Assembly: GCA_946480605.1 (NCBI GenBank)
Contig: CAMLKW010000106.1
Coordinates: forward strand, 1 to 14,472
Length of the DNA stretch: 14,472 bases
Origin: an uncultured Roseateles sp.
GTDB taxonomy: Bacteria; Pseudomonadota; Gammaproteobacteria; Burkholderiales; Burkholderiaceae
Reading direction: 5' to 3'
Translations under genes and position numbers: made by a program
Part shown: positions 14,377-14,472 of the stretch, one piece after another
Layout of the letters: the number at the start of each line of letters is the position of its first letter
How positions within the stretch are numbered: the first letter of the stretch is position 1
The notes under the pieces: generated by a model
Database searches by the model: none
Seen by the model: the letters and a program-made list of their open reading frames with translations, nothing else
Told to the model about the DNA's origin: nothing

Positions 14377-14472
14377 CCCAGGCCATAGACGGTGAGGATG
14401 TGACGGGGTTGGGCGGGCTCGATCTCGATCTTCTTGCGCAGTTTCACGACGAAGTTGTCGACCGTGCGGTTG
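14358..14472 (-). CDS. OmpR/PhoB-family response regulator, C-terminal end (5' part outside window)
   Basis: Read on the complementary strand, the last bases encode '[16 protein letters not shown]', then '[20 protein letters not shown]' and a stop at 14358-14360. This is the end of a winged-helix DNA-binding domain: the recognition helix with '[13 protein letters not shown]' and the wing '[11 protein letters not shown]' are hallmarks of OmpR-type regulators. About 37 residues are visible; the receiver domain lies beyond the window. The gene converges on the gspL-like gene and their ends overlap by 19 bases, so no bidirectional terminator fits between them. A partner sensor kinase is expected nearby but is not in view. 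Whether it controls the gsp or secreted-protein genes is unknown. Confidence 0.9.
   Translation of the reverse strand, partial: NRTVDNFVVKLRKKIEIEPAQPRHILTVYGLGYKLVP

Noticed and set aside
1..14472. A search by eye for tRNA/rRNA genes, CRISPR arrays, insertion sequences, att sites or long repeats.
   Set aside because: None was recognisable. All long stretches are accounted for by protein genes, and the only sizeable non-coding gaps (8508-8797 and 10232-10336) hold regulatory signals.

Overview
The base composition (about 70% G+C in most genes), the gene families and the SD-poor starts fit a beta-proteobacterium, most likely a Burkholderiales of the Rubrivivax/Leptothrix/Roseateles type. That placement is an inference from style, not from a marker gene. 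No rRNA, tRNA, CRISPR array or insertion sequence is visible. Protein genes cover nearly the whole window and all but the last run on the + strand.

Region A (1-8507) is the 3' part of a surface-polysaccharide or glycan-assembly cluster. In order it holds the C-terminal end of a DegT/DnrJ-type sugar aminotransferase, a Wzx-like flippase, two GT-B glycosyltransferases, a SAM methyltransferase, a complete DegT/DnrJ aminotransferase, a small PglC-like phosphoglycosyl transferase, and a membrane-bound PglF/WbpM/CapD-like 4,6-dehydratase. The last three make a plausible route from UDP-HexNAc through a 4-keto-6-deoxy and then a 4-amino sugar to an undecaprenyl-linked first sugar. The other genes would extend, methylate and flip the glycan. 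Most junctions are 4-base stop/start overlaps, so translation is probably coupled.

Region B (8508-10330) is a monocistronic unit. A hairpin-rich 290-bp intergenic region carries a good TTGACA/TAGAAT promoter. It is followed by a 477-residue secreted protein of unknown family with a clear signal peptide, no Trp, four Cys, a Thr/Ser/Ala-rich sequence and the codon choice of a very highly expressed gene. A strong intrinsic terminator with a UUCG loop closes the unit.

Region C (10337-14376) is a compact type II secretion operon encoding the major pseudopilin GspG, the minor pseudopilins GspH, I, J and K, and a GspL/PilN-like inner-membrane protein. GspC, D, E, F, M and N are not in the window. 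At the end, on the - strand and overlapping the gspL-like gene tail to tail, lies the C-terminus of an OmpR/PhoB-family response regulator.

The most interesting hypothesis is that the abundant secreted protein is a surface (S-layer-like) protein exported by the T2SS whose pseudopilins are encoded directly behind it. It may also carry, or be anchored by, the glycan made by region A. This rests on gene order and expression signals only.
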